A stretch of DNA of 64,000 nucleotides from Auanema rhodensis (lineage: Eukaryota; Nematoda; Chromadorea; Rhabditida; Rhabditidae). Made by a program: the position numbers and the translations under genes. The notes under the pieces were generated by a model, which was not told the origin of the DNA, searched no databases, and worked only from the letters and a program-made list of their open reading frames with translations. The stretch lies in contig OZ059900.1 of NCBI GenBank assembly GCA_964057225.1, positions 21,715,638 to 21,779,637 on the forward strand, in the 5' to 3' direction. Shown piece by piece: positions 11,632-26,344 of this stretch; the stretch's first letter is position 1; each line of letters starts with the position of its first letter.

Positions 11632-14600
11632 ATTTGACGACTCATATGAACAAAAATCGATTTAATCAATATTAGCCATAAGGGGCGTGCCCTCAGAATA
11701 TGCTAATTTCCTTAATTTTCTAACCCCTGTTTTTTTGTCGTGAAAGTGGAACTAGACGTTGTAGGAACAATTTTGAGCTAGGTTTCATTGACATTGCATG
11801 AGTTTGAACACATGAAATCGTAAGTCAAAACCTTGTTTACAGCGATATTTTCAAAAACTGGTTTTCCAGCATAATAAAATATTTCTCATGGGAAATACTG
11901 TGTTTTTGTATTTTTCTAGTGTTCAGCATGTAAAATGCTTCATTTTAGTATGTAACACGCTGAAATTCGTTGCATTTGACGACTCATATGAACAAAAATC
12001 GATTTAATCAATATTAGCCATAAGGGGCGTGCCCTCAGAATATGCTAATTTCCTTAATTTTCTAACCCCTGTTTTTTTGTCGTGAAAGTGGAACTAGACG
12101 TTGTACGAACAATTTTGAGCTAGGTTTCATTGACATTGCATGAGTTTGAACACATGAAATCGTAAGTCAAAACCTTGTTTACAGCGAAATTTCCAAAAAC
12201 TGGTTTTCCAGCATAATAAAATATTTCTCATGGGTATTACTGTGTTTTTGTATTTTTCTAGTGTTCAGCATGTAAAATGCTTCATTTTAGTATGTAACAC
12301 GCTGAAATTTGTTGCATTTGACGACTCATATGAACAAAAATCGATTTAATCAATATTAGCCATAAGGGGCGTGCCCTCAGAATATGCTAATTTCCTTAAT
12401 TTTCTAACCCCTGTTTTTTTGTCGTGAAAGTGGAACTAGACGTTGTACGAACAATTTTGAGCTAGGTTTCATTGACATTGCATGAGTTTGAACACATGAA
12501 ATCGTAAGTCAAAACCTTGTTTACAGCGAAATTTCCAAAAACTGGTTTTCCAGCATAATAAAATATTTCTCATGGGAAATACTGTGTTTTTGTATTTTTC
12601 TAGTGTTCAGCATGTGAAATGCTTCATTTTAGTATGTAACACGCTGAAATTCGTTGCATTTGACGACTCATATGAACAAAAATCGATTTAATCAATATTA
12701 GCCATAAAGGGCGTGCCCTCAGAATATGCTAATTTCCTTAATTTTCTAACCCCTGTTTTTTTGTCGTGAAAGTGGAACTAGACGTTGTAGGAACAATTTT
12801 GAGCTAGGTTTCATTGACATTGCATGAGTTTGAACACATGAAATCGTAAGTCAAAACCTTGTTTACAGCGAAATTTCCAAAAACTGGTTTTCCAGCATAA
12901 TAAAATATTTCTCATGGGAAATACTGTGTTTTTGTATTTTTCTAGTGTTCAGCATGTAAAATGCTTCATTTTAGTATGTAACACGCTGAAATTCGTTGCA
13001 TTTGACGACTCATATGAACAAAAATCGATTTAATCAATATTAGCCATAAGGGGGCGTGCCCTCAGAATATGCTAATTTCCTTAATTTTCTAACCCCTGTT
13101 TTTTTGTCGTGAAAGTGGAACTAGACGTTGTACGAACAATTTTGAGCTAGGTTTCATTGACATTGCATGAGTTTGAACACATGAAATCGTAAGTCAAAAC
13201 CTTGTTTACAGCGAAATTTCCAAAAACTGGTTTTCCAGCATAATAAAATATTTCTCATGGGAAATACTGTGTTTTTGTATTTTTCTAGTGTTCAGCATGT
13301 AAAATGCTTCATTTTAGTATGTAACACGCTGAAATTCGTTGCATTTGACGACTCATATGAACAAAAATCGATTTAATCAATATTAGCCATAAGGGGCGTG
13401 CCCTCAGAATATGCTAATTTCCTTAATTTTCTAACCCCTGTTTTTTTGTCGTGAAAGTGGAACCAGACGTTGTACGAACAATTTTGAGCTAGGTTTCATT
13501 GACATTGCATGAGTTTGAACACATGAAATCGTAAGTCAAAACCTTGTTTACAGCGAAATTTCCAAAAACTGGTTTTCCAGCATAATAAAATATTTCTCAT
13601 GGGAAATACTGTGTTTTTGTATTTTTCTAGTGTTCAGCATGTGAAATGCTTCATTTTAGTATGTAACACGCTGAAATTCGTTGCATTTGACGACTCATAT
13701 GAACAAAAATCGATTTAATCAATATTAGCCATAAAGGGCGTGCCCTCAGAATATGCTAATTTCCTTAATTTTCTAACCCCTGTTTTTTTGTCGTTGAAAG
13801 TGGAACTAGACGTTGTAGGAACAATTTTGAGCTAGGTTTCATTGACATTGCATGAGTTTGAACACATGAAATCGTAAGTCAAAACCTTGTTTACAGCGAA
13901 ATTTCCAAAAACTGGTTTTCCAGCATAATAAAATATTTCTCATGGGAAATACTGTGTTTTTGTATTTTTCTAGTGTTCAGCATGTAAAATGCTTCATTTT
14001 AGTATGTAACACGCTGAAATTCGTTGCATTTGACGACTCATATGAACAAAAATCGATTTAATCAATATTAGCCATAAGGGGCGTGCCCTCAGAATATGCT
14101 AATTTCCTTAATTTTCTAACCCCTGTTTTTTTGTCGTGAAAGTGGAACTAGACGTTGTACGAACAATTTTGAGCTAGGTTTCATTGACATTGCATGAGTT
14201 TGAACACATGAAATCGTAAGTCAAAACCTTGTTTACAGCGAAATTTCCAAAAACTGGTTTTCCAGCATAATAAAATATTTCTCATGGGAAATACTGTGTT
14301 TTTGTATTTTTCTAGTGTTCAGCATGTAAAATGCTTCATTTTAGTATGTAACACGCTGAAATTCGTTGCATTTGACGACTCATATGAACAAAAATCGATT
14401 TAATCAATATTAGCCATAAGGGGCGTGCCCTCAGAATATGCTAATTTCCTTAATTTTCTAACCCCTGTTTTTTTGTCGTGAAAGTGGAACTAGACGTTGT
14501 ACGAACAATTTTGAGCTGGGTTTCATTGACATTGCATGAGTTTGAACACATGAAATCGTAAGTCAAAACCTTGTTTACAGCGAAATTTCCAAAAACTGGT

Positions 14601-15053
14601 TTTCCAGCATAATAAAATATTTCTCATGGGAAATACTGTGTTTTTGTATTTTTCTAGTGTTCAGCATGTAAAATGCTTCATTTTAGTATGTAACACGCTG
14701 AAATTCGTTGCATTTGACGACTCATATGAACAAAAATCGATTTAATCAATATTAGCCATAAGGGGCGTGCCCTCAGAATATGCTAATTTCCTTAATTTTC
14801 TAACCCCTGTTTTTTTGTCGTGAAAGTGGAACTAGACATTGTATTAACAATTTTGAGCTAGGTTTCATTGACATTGCATGAGTTTAAACACATGAAATCG
14901 TAAGTCAAAACCTTGTTTACAGCGAAATTTCCAAAAACTGGTTTTCCAGCATAATAAAATATTTCTCATGGGAAATACTGTGTTTTTGTATTTTTCTAGT
15001 GTTCAGCATGTAAAATGCTTCATTTTAGTATGTAACACGCTGAAATTCGTTGC
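11632..15053 (+). repeat. 10-monomer higher-order block, copy 2 (beta domain)
   Basis: Variant string B Ct Cg G C5 P G C W A2, matching 7184-10605 unit for unit, including both 343 bp units (13000 and 13685). Its final unit carries gtttaaac, a PmeI-type 8 bp palindrome absent from copy 1. The copies are separated by B Cg G (10606-11631), so the local period is 13 monomers. Confidence 0.9.
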
Positions 15054-18000
15054 ATTTGACGACTCATATGAACAAAAATCGATTTAATCAATATTAGCCA
15101 TAAGGGGGCGTGCCCTCAGAATATGCTAATTTCCTTAATTTTCTAACCCCTGTTTTTTTGTCGTGAAAGTGGAACTAGACGTTGTACGAACAATTTTGAG
15201 CTAGGTTTCATTGACATTGCATGAGTTTGAACACATGAAATCGTAAGTCAAAACCTTGTTTACAGCGAAATTTCCAAAAACTGGTTTTCCAGCATAATAA
15301 AATATTTCTCATGGGAAATACTGTGTTTTTGTATTTTTCTAGTGTTCAGCATGTAAAATGCTTCATTTTAGTATGTAACACGCTGAAATTCGTTGCATTT
15401 GACGACTCATATGAACAAAAATCGATTTAATCAATATTAGCCATAAGGGGCGTGCCCTCAGAATATGCTAATTTCCTTAATTTTCTAACCCCTGTTTTTT
15501 TGTCGTGAAAGTGGAACCAGACGTTGTACGAACAATTTTGAGCTAGGTTTCATTGACATTGCATGAGTTTGAACACATGAAATCGTAAGTCAAAACCTTG
15601 TTTACAGCGAAATTTCCAAAAACTGGTTTTCCAGCATAATAAAATATTTCTCATGGGAAATACTGTGTTTTTGTATTTTTCTAGTGTTCAGCATGTGAAA
15701 TGCTTCATTTTAGTATGTAACACGCTGAAATTCGTTGCATTTGACGACTCATATGAACAAAAATCGATTTAATCAATATTAGCCATAAAGGGCGTGCCCT
15801 CAGAATATGCTAATTTCCTTAATTTTCTAACCCCTGTTTTTTTGTCGTGAAAGTGGAACTAGACGTTGTAGGAACAATTTTGAGCTAGGTTTCATTGACA
15901 TTGCATGAGTTTGAACACATGAAATCGTAAGTCAAAACCTTGTTTACAGCGAAATTTCCAAAAACTGGTTTTCCAGCATAATAAAATATTTCTCATGGGA
16001 AATACTGTGTTTTTGTATTTTTCTAGTGTTCAGCATGTAAAATGCTTCATTTTAGTATGTAATACGCTGAAATTCCTTGCATTTGACGACTCATATGAAC
16101 AAAAATCGATTTAATCAATATTAGCCATAAGGGGCGTGCCCTCAGAATATGCTAATTTCCTTAATTTTCTAACCCCTGTTTTTTTGTCGTGAAAGTGGAA
16201 CTAGTCGTTGTACGAACAATTTTGAGCTAGGTTTCATTGACATTGCATGAGTTTGAACACATGAAATCGTAAGTCAAAACCTTGTTTACAGCGAAATTTC
16301 CAAAAACTGGTTTTCCAGCATAATAAAATATTTCTCATGGGAAATACTGTGTTTTTGTATTTTTCTAGTGTTCAGCATGTAAAATGCTTCATTTTAGTAT
16401 GTAACACGCTGAAATTCGTTGCATTTGACGACTCATATGAACAAAAATCGATTTAATCAATATTAGCCATAAAGGGCGTGCCCTCAGAATATGCTAATTT
16501 CCTTAATTTTCTAACCCCTGTTTTTTTGTCGTGAAAGTGGAACTAGACGTTGTAGGAACAATTTTGAGCTAGGTTTCATTGACATTGCATGAGTTTGAAC
16601 ACATGAAATCGTAAGTCAAAACCTTGTTTACAGCGAAATTTTCAAAAACTGGTTTTCCAGCATAATAAAATATTTCTCATGGGAAATACTGTGTTTTTGT
16701 ATTTTTCTAGTGTTCAGCATGTAAAATGCTTCATTTTAGTATGTAACACGCTGAAATTCGTTGCATTTGACGACTCATATGAACAAAAATCGATTTAATC
16801 AATATTAGCCATAAGGGGCGTGCCCTCAGAATATGCTAATTTCCTTAATTTTCTAACCCCTGTTTTTTTGTCGTGAAAGTGGAACTAGTCGTTGTACGAA
16901 CAATTTTGAGCTAGGTTTCATTGACATTGCATGAGTTTGAACACATGAAATCGTAAGTCAAAACCTTGTTTACAGCGAAATTTCCAAAAACTGGTTTTCC
17001 AGCATAATAAAATATTTCTCATGGGAAATACTGTGTTTTTGTATTTTTCTAGTGTTCAGCATGTAAAATGCTTCATTTTAGTATGTAACACGCTGAAATT
17101 CGTTGCATTTGACGACTCATATGAACAAAAATCGATTTAATCAATATTAGCCATAAGGGGCGTGCCCTCAGAATATGCTAATTTCCTTAATTTTCTAACC
17201 CCTGTTTTTTTGTCGTAAAAGTGGAACTAGACGTTGTACGAACAATTTTGAGCTAGGTTTCATTGACATTGCATGAGTTTGAACACATGAAATCGTAAGT
17301 CAAAACCTTGTTTACAGCGAAATTTCCAAAAACTGGTTTTCCAGCATAATAAAATTATTCTCATGGGAAATACTGTGTTTTTGTATTTTTCTAGTGTTCA
17401 GCATGTAAAATGCTTCATTTTAGTATGTAACACGCTGAAATTCGTTGCATTTGACGACTCATATGAACAAAAATCGATTTAATCAATATTAGCCATAAGG
17501 GGCGTGCCCTCAGAATATGCTAATTTCCTTAATTTTCTAACCCCTGTTTTTTTGTCGTGAAAGTGGAACTAGACGTTGTACGAACAATTTTGAGCTAGGT
17601 TTCATTGACATTGCATGAGTTTGAACACATGAAATCGTAAGTCAAAACCTTGTTTACAGCGAAATTTCCAAAAACTGGTTTTCCAGCATAATAAAATATT
17701 TCTCATGGGAAATACTGTGTTTTTGTATTTTTCTAGTGTTCAGCATGTAAAATGCTTCATTTTAGTATGTAACACGCTGAAATTCGTTGCATTTGACGAC
17801 TCATATGAACAAAAATCGATTTAATCAATATTAGCCATAAGGGGCGTGCCCTCAGAATATGCTAATTTCCTTAATTTTCTAACCCCTGTTTTTTTGTCGT
17901 GAAAGTGGAACTAGACGTTGTACGAACAATTTTGAGCTAGGTTTCATTGACATTGCATGAGTTTGAACACATGAAATCGTAAGTCAAAACCTTGTTTACA

Positions 18001-19159
18001 GCGAAATTTCCAAAAACTGGTTTTCCAGCATAATAAAATATTTCTCATGGGAAATACTGTGTTTTTGTATTTTTCTAGTGTTCAGCATGTAAAATGCTTC
18101 ATTTTAGTATGTAACACGCTGAAATTCGTTGCATTTGACGACTCATATGAACAAAAATCGATTTAATCAATATTAGCCATAAAGGGCGTGCCCTCAGAAT
18201 ATGCTAATTTCCTTAATTTTCTAACCCCTGTTTTTTTGTCGTGAAAGTGGAACTAGACGTTGTAGGAACAATTTTGAGCTAGGTTTCATTGACATTGCAT
18301 GAGTTTGAACACATGAAATCGTAAGTCAAAACCTTGTTTACAGCGAAATTTTCAAAAACTGGTTTTCCAGCATAATAAAATATTTCTCATGGGAAATACT
18401 GTGTTTTTGTATTTTTCTAGTGTTCAGCATGTAAAATGCTTCATTTTAGTATGTAACACGCTGAAATTCGTTGCATTTGACGACTCATATGAACAAAAAT
18501 CGATTTAATCAATATTAGCCATAAGGGGCGTGCCCTCAGAATATGCTAATTTCCTTAATTTTCTAACCCCTGTTTTTTTGTCGTGAAAGTGGAACTAGAC
18601 GTTGTACGAACAATTTTGAGCTAGGTTTCATTGACATTGCATGAGTTTGAACACATGAAATCGTAAGTCAAAACCTTGTTTACAGCGAAATTTCCAAAAA
18701 CTGGTTTTCCAGCATAATAAAATATTTCTCATGGGAAATACTGTGTTTTTGTATTTTTCTAGTGTTCAGCATGTAAAATGCTTCATTTTAGTATGTAACA
18801 CGCTGAAATTCGTTGCATTTGACGACTCATATGAACAAAAATCGATTTAATCAATATTAGCCATAAGGGGGCGTGCCCTCAGAATATGCTAATTTCCTTA
18901 ATTTTCTAACCCCTGTTTTTTTGTCGTGAAAGTGGAACTAGACGTTGTACGAACAATTTTGAGCTAGGTTTCATTGACATTGCATGAGTTTGAACACATG
19001 AAATCGTAAGTCAAAACCTTGTTTACAGCGAAATATCCAAAAACTGGTTTTCCAGCATAATAAAATATTTCTCATGGGTATTACTGTGTTTTTGTATTTT
19101 TCTAGTGTTCAGCATGTAAAATGCTTCATTTTAGTATGTAACACGCTGAAATTTGTTGC
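15054..19159 (+). repeat. Mixed satellite segment, monomers 45-56
   Basis: Variant order C5 P G, then T Gf T D C C Gf C, then a mosaic unit at 18817-19159. The beta-to-alpha change falls at 16080/16081, just after a G unit with private changes (aatacgctg and aattccttgc near 16061-16080). The mosaic unit joins ataaggggg (C5) with gggtattac and gaaatttgttg (Ct) and adds a private gcgaaatatcc. It looks like an intra-monomer recombinant. Confidence 0.85.
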
Positions 19160-22100
19160 ATTTGACGACTCATATGAACAAAAATCGATTTAATCAATAT
19201 TAGCCATAAGGGGCGTGCCCTCAGAATATGCTAATTTCCTTAATTTTCTAACCCCTGTTTTTTTGTCGTGAAAGTGGAACTAGACGTTGTACGAACAATT
19301 TTGAGCTAGGTTTCATTGACATTGCATGAGTTTGAACACATGAAATCGTAAGTCAAAACCTTGTTTACAGCGAAATTTCCAAAAACTGGTTTTCCAGCAT
19401 AATAAAATATTTCTCATGGGAAATACTGTGTTTTTGTATTTTTCTAGTGTTCAGCATGTGAAATGCTTCATTTTAGTATGTAACACGCTGAAATTCGTTG
19501 CATTTGACGACTCATATGAACAAAAATCGATTTAATCAATATTAGCCATAAAGGGCGTGCCCTCAGAATATGCTAATTTCCTTAATTTTCTAACCCCTGT
19601 TTTTTTGTCGTGAAAGTGGAACTAGACGTTGTAGGAACAATTTTGAGCTAGGTTTCATTGACATTGCATGAGTTTGAACACATGAAATCGTAAGTCAAAA
19701 CCTTGTTTACAGCGAAATTTCCAAAAACTGGTTTTCCAGCATAATAAAATATTTCTCATGGGAAATACTGTGTTTTTGTATTTTTCTAGTGTTCAGCATG
19801 TAAAATGCTTCATTTTAGTATGTAACACGCTGAAATTCGTTGCATTTGACGACTCATATGAACAAAAATCGATTTAATCAATATTAGCCATAAGGGGCGT
19901 GCCCTCAGAATATGCTAATTTCCTTAATTTTCTAACCCCTGTTTTTTTGTCGTGAAAGTGGAACTAGACGTTGTACGAACAATTTTGAGCTGGGTTTCAT
20001 TGACATTGCATGAGTTTGAACACATGAAATCGTAAGTCAAAACCTTGTTTACAGCGAAATTTCCAAAAACTGGTTTTCCAGCATAATAAAATATTTCTCA
20101 TGGGAAATACTGTGTTTTTGTATTTTTCTAGTGTTCAGCATGTAAAATGCTTCATTTTAGTATGTAACACGCTGAAATTCGTTGCATTTGACGACTCATA
20201 TGAACAAAAATCGATTTAATCAATATTAGCCATAAGGGGCGTGCCCTCAGAATATGCTAATTTCCTTAATTTTCTAACCCCTGTTTTTTTGTCGTGAAAG
20301 TGGAACTAGACATTGTATTAACAATTTAGAGCTAGGTTTCATTGACATTGCATGAGTTTAAACACATGAAATCGTAAGTCAAAACCTTGTTTACAGCGAA
20401 ATTTCCAAAAACTGGTTTTCCAGCATAATAAAATATTTCTCATGGGAAATACTGTGTTTTTGTATTTTTCTAGTGTTCAGCATGTAAAATGCTTCATTTT
20501 AGTATGTAACACGCTGAAATTCGTTGCATTTGACGACTCATATGAACAAAAATCGATTTAATCAATATTAGCCATAAGGGGGCGTGCCCTCAGAATATGC
20601 TAATTTCCTTAATTTTCTAACCCCTGTTTTTTTGTCGTGAAAGTGGAACTAGACGTTGTAGGAACAATTTTGAGCTAGGTTTCATTGACATTGCATGAGT
20701 TTGAACACATGAAATCGTAAGTCAAAACCTTGTTTACAGCGAAATTTCCAAAAACTGGTTTTCCAGCATAATAAAATATTTCTCATGGGAAATACTGTGT
20801 TTTTGTATTTTTCTAGTGTTCAGCATGTAAAATGCTTCATTTTAGTATGTAACACGCTGAAATTCGTTGCATTTGACGACTCATATGAACAAAAATCGAT
20901 TTAATCAATATTAGCCATAAGGGGCGTGCCCTCAGAATATGCTAATTTCCTTAATTTTCTAACCCCTGTTTTTTTGTCGTGAAAGTGGAACTAGACGTTG
21001 TAGGAACAAATTTGAGCTAGGTTTCATTGACATTGCATGAGTTTGAACACATGAAATCGTAAGTCAAAACCTTGTTTACAGCGATATTTTCAAAAACTGG
21101 TTTTCCAGCATAATAAAATATTTCTCATGGGAAATACTGTGTTTTTGTATTTTTCTAGTGTTCAGCATGTAAAATGCTTCATTTTAGTATGTAACACGCT
21201 GAAATTCGTTGCATTTGACGACTCATATGAACAAAAATCGATTTAATCAATATTAGCCATAAGGGGCGTGCCCTCAGAATATGCTAATTTCCTTAATTTT
21301 CTAACCCCTGTTTTTTTGTCGTGAAAGTGGAACTAGACGTTGTACGAACAATTTTGAGCTAGGTTTCATTGACATTGCATGAGTTTGAACACATGAAATC
21401 GTAAGTCAAAACCTTGTTTACAGCGAAATTTCCAAAAACTGGTTTTCCAGCATAATAAAATATTTCTCATGGGAAATACTGTGTTTTTGTATTTTTCTAG
21501 TGTTCAGCATGTAAAATGCTTCATTTTAGTATGTAACACGCTGAAATTCGTTGCATTTGACGACTCATATGAACAAAAATCGATTTAATCAATATTAGCC
21601 ATAAGGGGCGTGCCCTCAGAATATGCTAATTTCCTTAATTTTCTAACCCCTGTTTTTTTGTCGTGAAAGTGGAACTAGACGTTGTACGAACAATTTTGAG
21701 CTGGGTTTCATTGACATTGCATGAGTTTGAACACATGAAATCGTAAGTCAAAACCTTGTTTACAGCGAAATTTCCAAAAACTGGTTTTCCAGCATAATAA
21801 AATATTTCTCATGGGAAATACTGTGTTTTTGTATTTTTCTAGTGTTCAGCATGTAAAATGCTTCATTTTAGTATGTAACACGCTGAAATTCGTTGCATTT
21901 GACGACTCATATGAACAAAAATCGATTTAATCAATATTAGCCATAAGGGGCGTGCCCTCAGAATATGCTAATTTCCTTAATTTTCTAACCCCTGTTTTTT
22001 TGTCGTGAAAGTGGAACTAGACATTGTATTAACAATTTTGAGCTAGGTTTCATTGACATTGCATGAGTTTAAACACATGAAATCGTAAGTCAAAACCTTG

Positions 22101-25100
22101 TTTACAGCGAAATTTCCAAAAACTGGTTTTCCAGCATAATAAAATATTTCTCATGGGAAATACTGTGTTTTTGTATTTTTCTAGTGTTCAGCATGTAAAA
22201 TGCTTCATTTTAGTATGTAACACGCTGAAATTCGTTGCATTTGACGACTCATATGAACAAAAATCGATTTAATCAATATTAGCCATAAGGGGGCGTGCCC
22301 TCAGAATATGCTAATTTCCTTAATTTTCTAACCCCTGTTTTTTTGTCGTGAAAGTGGAACTAGACGTTGTACGAACAATTTTGAGCTAGGTTTCATTGAC
22401 ATTGCATGAGTTTGAACACATGAAATCGTAAGTCAAAACCTTGTTTACAGCGAAATTTCCAAAAACTGGTTTTCCAGCATAATAAAATATTTCTCATGGG
22501 AAATACTGTGTTTTTGTATTTTTCTAGTGTTCAGCATGTAAAATGCTTCATTTTAGTATGTAACACGCTGAAATTCGTTGCATTTGACGACTCATATGAA
22601 CAAAAATCGATTTAATCAATATTAGCCATAAGGGGCGTGCCCTCAGAATATGCTAATTTCCTTAATTTTCTAACCCCTGTTTTTTTGTCGTGAAAGTGGA
22701 ACCAGACGTTGTACGAACAATTTTGAGCTAGGTTTCATTGACATTGCATGAGTTTGAACACATGAAATCGTAAGTCAAAACCTTGTTTACAGCGAAATTT
22801 CCAAAAACTGGTTTTCCAGCATAATAAAATATTTCTCATGGGAAATACTGTGTTTTTGTATTTTTCTAGTGTTCAGCATGTGAAATGCTTCATTTTAGTA
22901 TGTAACACGCTGAAATTCGTTGCATTTGACGACTCATATGAACAAAAATCGATTTAATCAATATTAGCCATAAAGGGCGTGCCCTCAGAATATGCTAATT
23001 TCCTTAATTTTCTAACCCCTGTTTTTTTGTCGTGAAAGTGGAACTAGACGTTGTAGGAACAATTTTGAGCTAGGTTTCATTGACATTGCATGAGTTTGAA
23101 CACATGAAATCGTAAGTCAAAACCTTGTTTACAGCGAAATTTCCAAAAACTGGTTTTCCAGCATAATAAAGTATTTCTCATGGGAAATACTGTGTTTTTG
23201 TATTTTTCTAGTGTTCAGCATGTAAAATGCTTCATTTTAGTATGTAACACGCTGAAATTCGTTGCATTTGACGACTCATATGAACAAAAATCGATTTAAT
23301 CAATATTAGCCATAAGGGGCGTGCCCTCAGAATATGCTAATTTCCTTAATTTTCTAACCCCTGTTTTTTTGTCGTGAAAGTGGAACTAGACGTTGTACGA
23401 ACAATTTTGAGCTAGGTTTCATTGACATTGCATGAGTTTGAACACATGAAATCGTAAGTCAAAACCTTGTTTACAGCGAAATTTCCAAAAACTGGTTTTC
23501 CAGCATAATAAAATATTTCTCATGGGAAATACTGTGTTTTTGTATTTTTCTAGTGTTCAGCATGTAAAATGCTTCATTTTAGTATGTAACACGCTGAAAT
23601 TCGTTGCATTTGACGACTCATATGAACAAAAATCGATTTAATCAATATTAGCCATAAGGGGCGTGCCCTCAGAATATGCTAATTTCCTTAATTTTCTAAC
23701 CCCTGTTTTTTTGTCGTGAAAGTGGAACTAGACGTTGTACGAACAATTTTGAGCTGGGTTTCATTGACATTGCATGAGTTTGAACACATGAAATCGTAAG
23801 TCAAAACCTTGTTTACAGCGAAATTTCCAAAAACTGGTTTTCCAGCATAATAAAATATTTCTCATGGGAAATACTGTGTTTTTGTATTTTTCTAGTGTTC
23901 AGCATGTAAAATGCTTCATTTTAGTATGTAACACGCTGAAATTCGTTGCATTTGACGACTCATATGAACAAAAATCGATTTAATCAATATTAGCCATAAG
24001 GGGGCGTGCCCTCAGAATATGCTAATTTCCTTAATTTTCTAACCCCTGTTTTTTTGTCGTGAAAGTGGAACTAGACGTTGTACGAACAATTTTGAGCTAG
24101 GTTTCATTGACATTGCATGAGTTTGAACACATGAAATCGTAAGTCAAAACCTTGTTTACAGCGAAATTTCCAAAAACTGGTTTTCCAGCATAATAAAATA
24201 TTTCTCATGGGAAATACTGTGTTTTTGTATTTTTCTAGTGTTCAGCATGTAAAATGCTTCATTTTAGTATGTAACACGCTGAAATTCGTTGCATTTGACG
24301 ACTCATATGAACAAAAATCGATTTAATCAATATTAGCCATAAGGGGCGTGCCCTCAGAATATGCTAATTTCCTTAATTTTCTAACCCCTGTTTTTTTGTC
24401 GTGAAAGTGGAACCAGACGTTGTACGAACAATTTTGAGCTAGGTTTCATTGACATTGCATGAGTTTGAACACATGAAATCGTAAGTCAAAACCTTGTTTA
24501 CAGCGAAATTTCCAAAAACTGGTTTTCCAGCATAATAAAATATTTCTCATGGGAAATACTGTGTTTTTGTATTTTTCTAGTGTTCAGCATGTGAAATGCT
24601 TCATTTTAGTATGTAACACGCTGAAATTCGTTGCATTTGACGACTCATATGAACAAAAATCGATTTAATCAATATTAGCCATAAAGGGCGTGCCCTCAGA
24701 ATATGCTAATTTCCTTAATTTTCTAACCCCTGTTTTTTTGTCGTGAAAGTGGAACTAGACGTTGTAGGAACAATTTTGAGCTAGGTTTCATTGACATTGC
24801 ATGAGTTTGAACACATGAAATCGTAAGTCAAAACCTTGTTTACAGCGAAATTTCCAAAAACTGGTTTTCCAGCATAATAAAATATTTCTCATGGGAAATA
24901 CTGTGTTTTTGTATTTTTCTAGTGTTCAGCATGTAAAATGCTTCATTTTAGTATGTAACACGCTGAAATTCGTTGCATTTGACGACTCATATGAACAAAA
25001 ATCGATTTAATCAATATTAGCCATAAGGGGCGTGCCCTCAGAATATGCTAATTTCCTTAATTTTCTAACCCCTGTTTTTTTGTCGTGAAAGTGGAACTAG

Positions 25101-25318
25101 ACGTTGTACGAACAATTTTGAGCTAGGTTTCATTGACATTGCATGAGTTTGAACACATGAAATCGTAAGTCAAAACCTTGTTTACAGCGAAATTTCCAAA
25201 AACTGGTTTTCCAGCATAATAAAATATTTCTCATGGGAAATACTGTGTTTTTGTATTTTTCTAGTGTTCAGCATGTAAAATGCTTCATTTTAGTATGTAA
25301 CACGCTGAAATTCGTTGC
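19160..25318 (+). repeat. Beta-type domain, monomers 57-74
   Basis: Variant order Cg G W A2 X B C W A2 C5 P G C W C5 P G C. X (20528-20870) is a recombinant with ataaggggg plus tgtaggaac. The C5 P G C W motif recurs at 22239 and again, without its final W, at 23950, so a short higher-order repeat is nested inside. A2 units at 20186 and 21897 carry the gtttaaac palindrome. Private changes include acaatttagag (about 20320) and ataaagtattt (about 23166). Confidence 0.86.
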
Positions 25319-26344
25319 ATTTGACGACTCATATGAACAAAAATCGATTTAATCAATATTAGCCATAAAGGGCGTGCCCTCAGAATATGCTAATTTCCTT
25401 TATTTTCTAACCCCTGTTTTTTTGTCGTGAAAGTGGAACTAGACGTTGTAGGAACAATTTTGAGCTAGGTTTCATTGACATTGCATGAGTTTGAACACAT
25501 GAAATCGTAAGTCAAAACCTTGTTTACAGCGAAATTTTCAAAAACTGGTTTTCCAGCATAATAAAATATTTCTCATGGGAAATACTGTGTTTTTGTATTT
25601 TTCTAGTGTTCAGCATGTAAAATGCTTCATTTTAGTATGTAACACGCTGAAATTCGTTGCATTTGACGACTCATATGAACAAAAATCGATTTAATCAATA
25701 TTAGCCATAAGGGGCGTGCCCTCAGAATATGCTAATTTCCTTAATTTTCTAACCCCTGTTTTTTTGTCGTGAAAGTGGAACTAGTCGTTGTACGAACAAT
25801 TTTGAGCTAGGTTTCATTGACATTGCATGAGTTTGAACACATGAAATCGTAAGTCAAAACCTTGTTTACAGCGAAATTTCCAAAAACTGGTTTTCCAGCA
25901 TAATAAAATATTTCTCATGGGAAATACTGTGTTTTTGTATTTTTCTAGTGTTCAGCATGTAAAATGCTTCATTTTAGTATGTAACACGCTGAAATTCGTT
26001 GCATTTGACGACTCATATGAACAAAAATCGATTTAATCAATATTAGCCATAAAGGGCGTGCCCTCAGAATATGCTAATTTCCTTAATTTTCTAACCCCTG
26101 TTTTTTTGTCGTGAAAGTGGAACTAGACGTTGTAGGAACAATTTTGAGCTAGGTTTCATTGACATTGCATGAGTTTGAACACATGAAATCGTAAGTCAAA
26201 ACCTTGTTTACAGCGAAATTTTCAAAAACTGGTTTTCCAGCATAATAAAATATTTCTCATGGGAAATACTGTGTTTTTGTATTTTTCTAGTGTTCAGCAT
26301 GTAAAATGCTTCATTTTAGTATGTAACACGCTGAAATTCGTTGC
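25319..26344 (+). repeat. Alpha-domain lead-in Gf T Gf
   Basis: Three units preceding the 13-monomer repeat. The first (25319) has tttcctttatttt, a change shared only with the Gf unit at 30107 and with the core of the palindromic island (40280-40290). The shared marker links these three places by descent or conversion. Confidence 0.85.
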
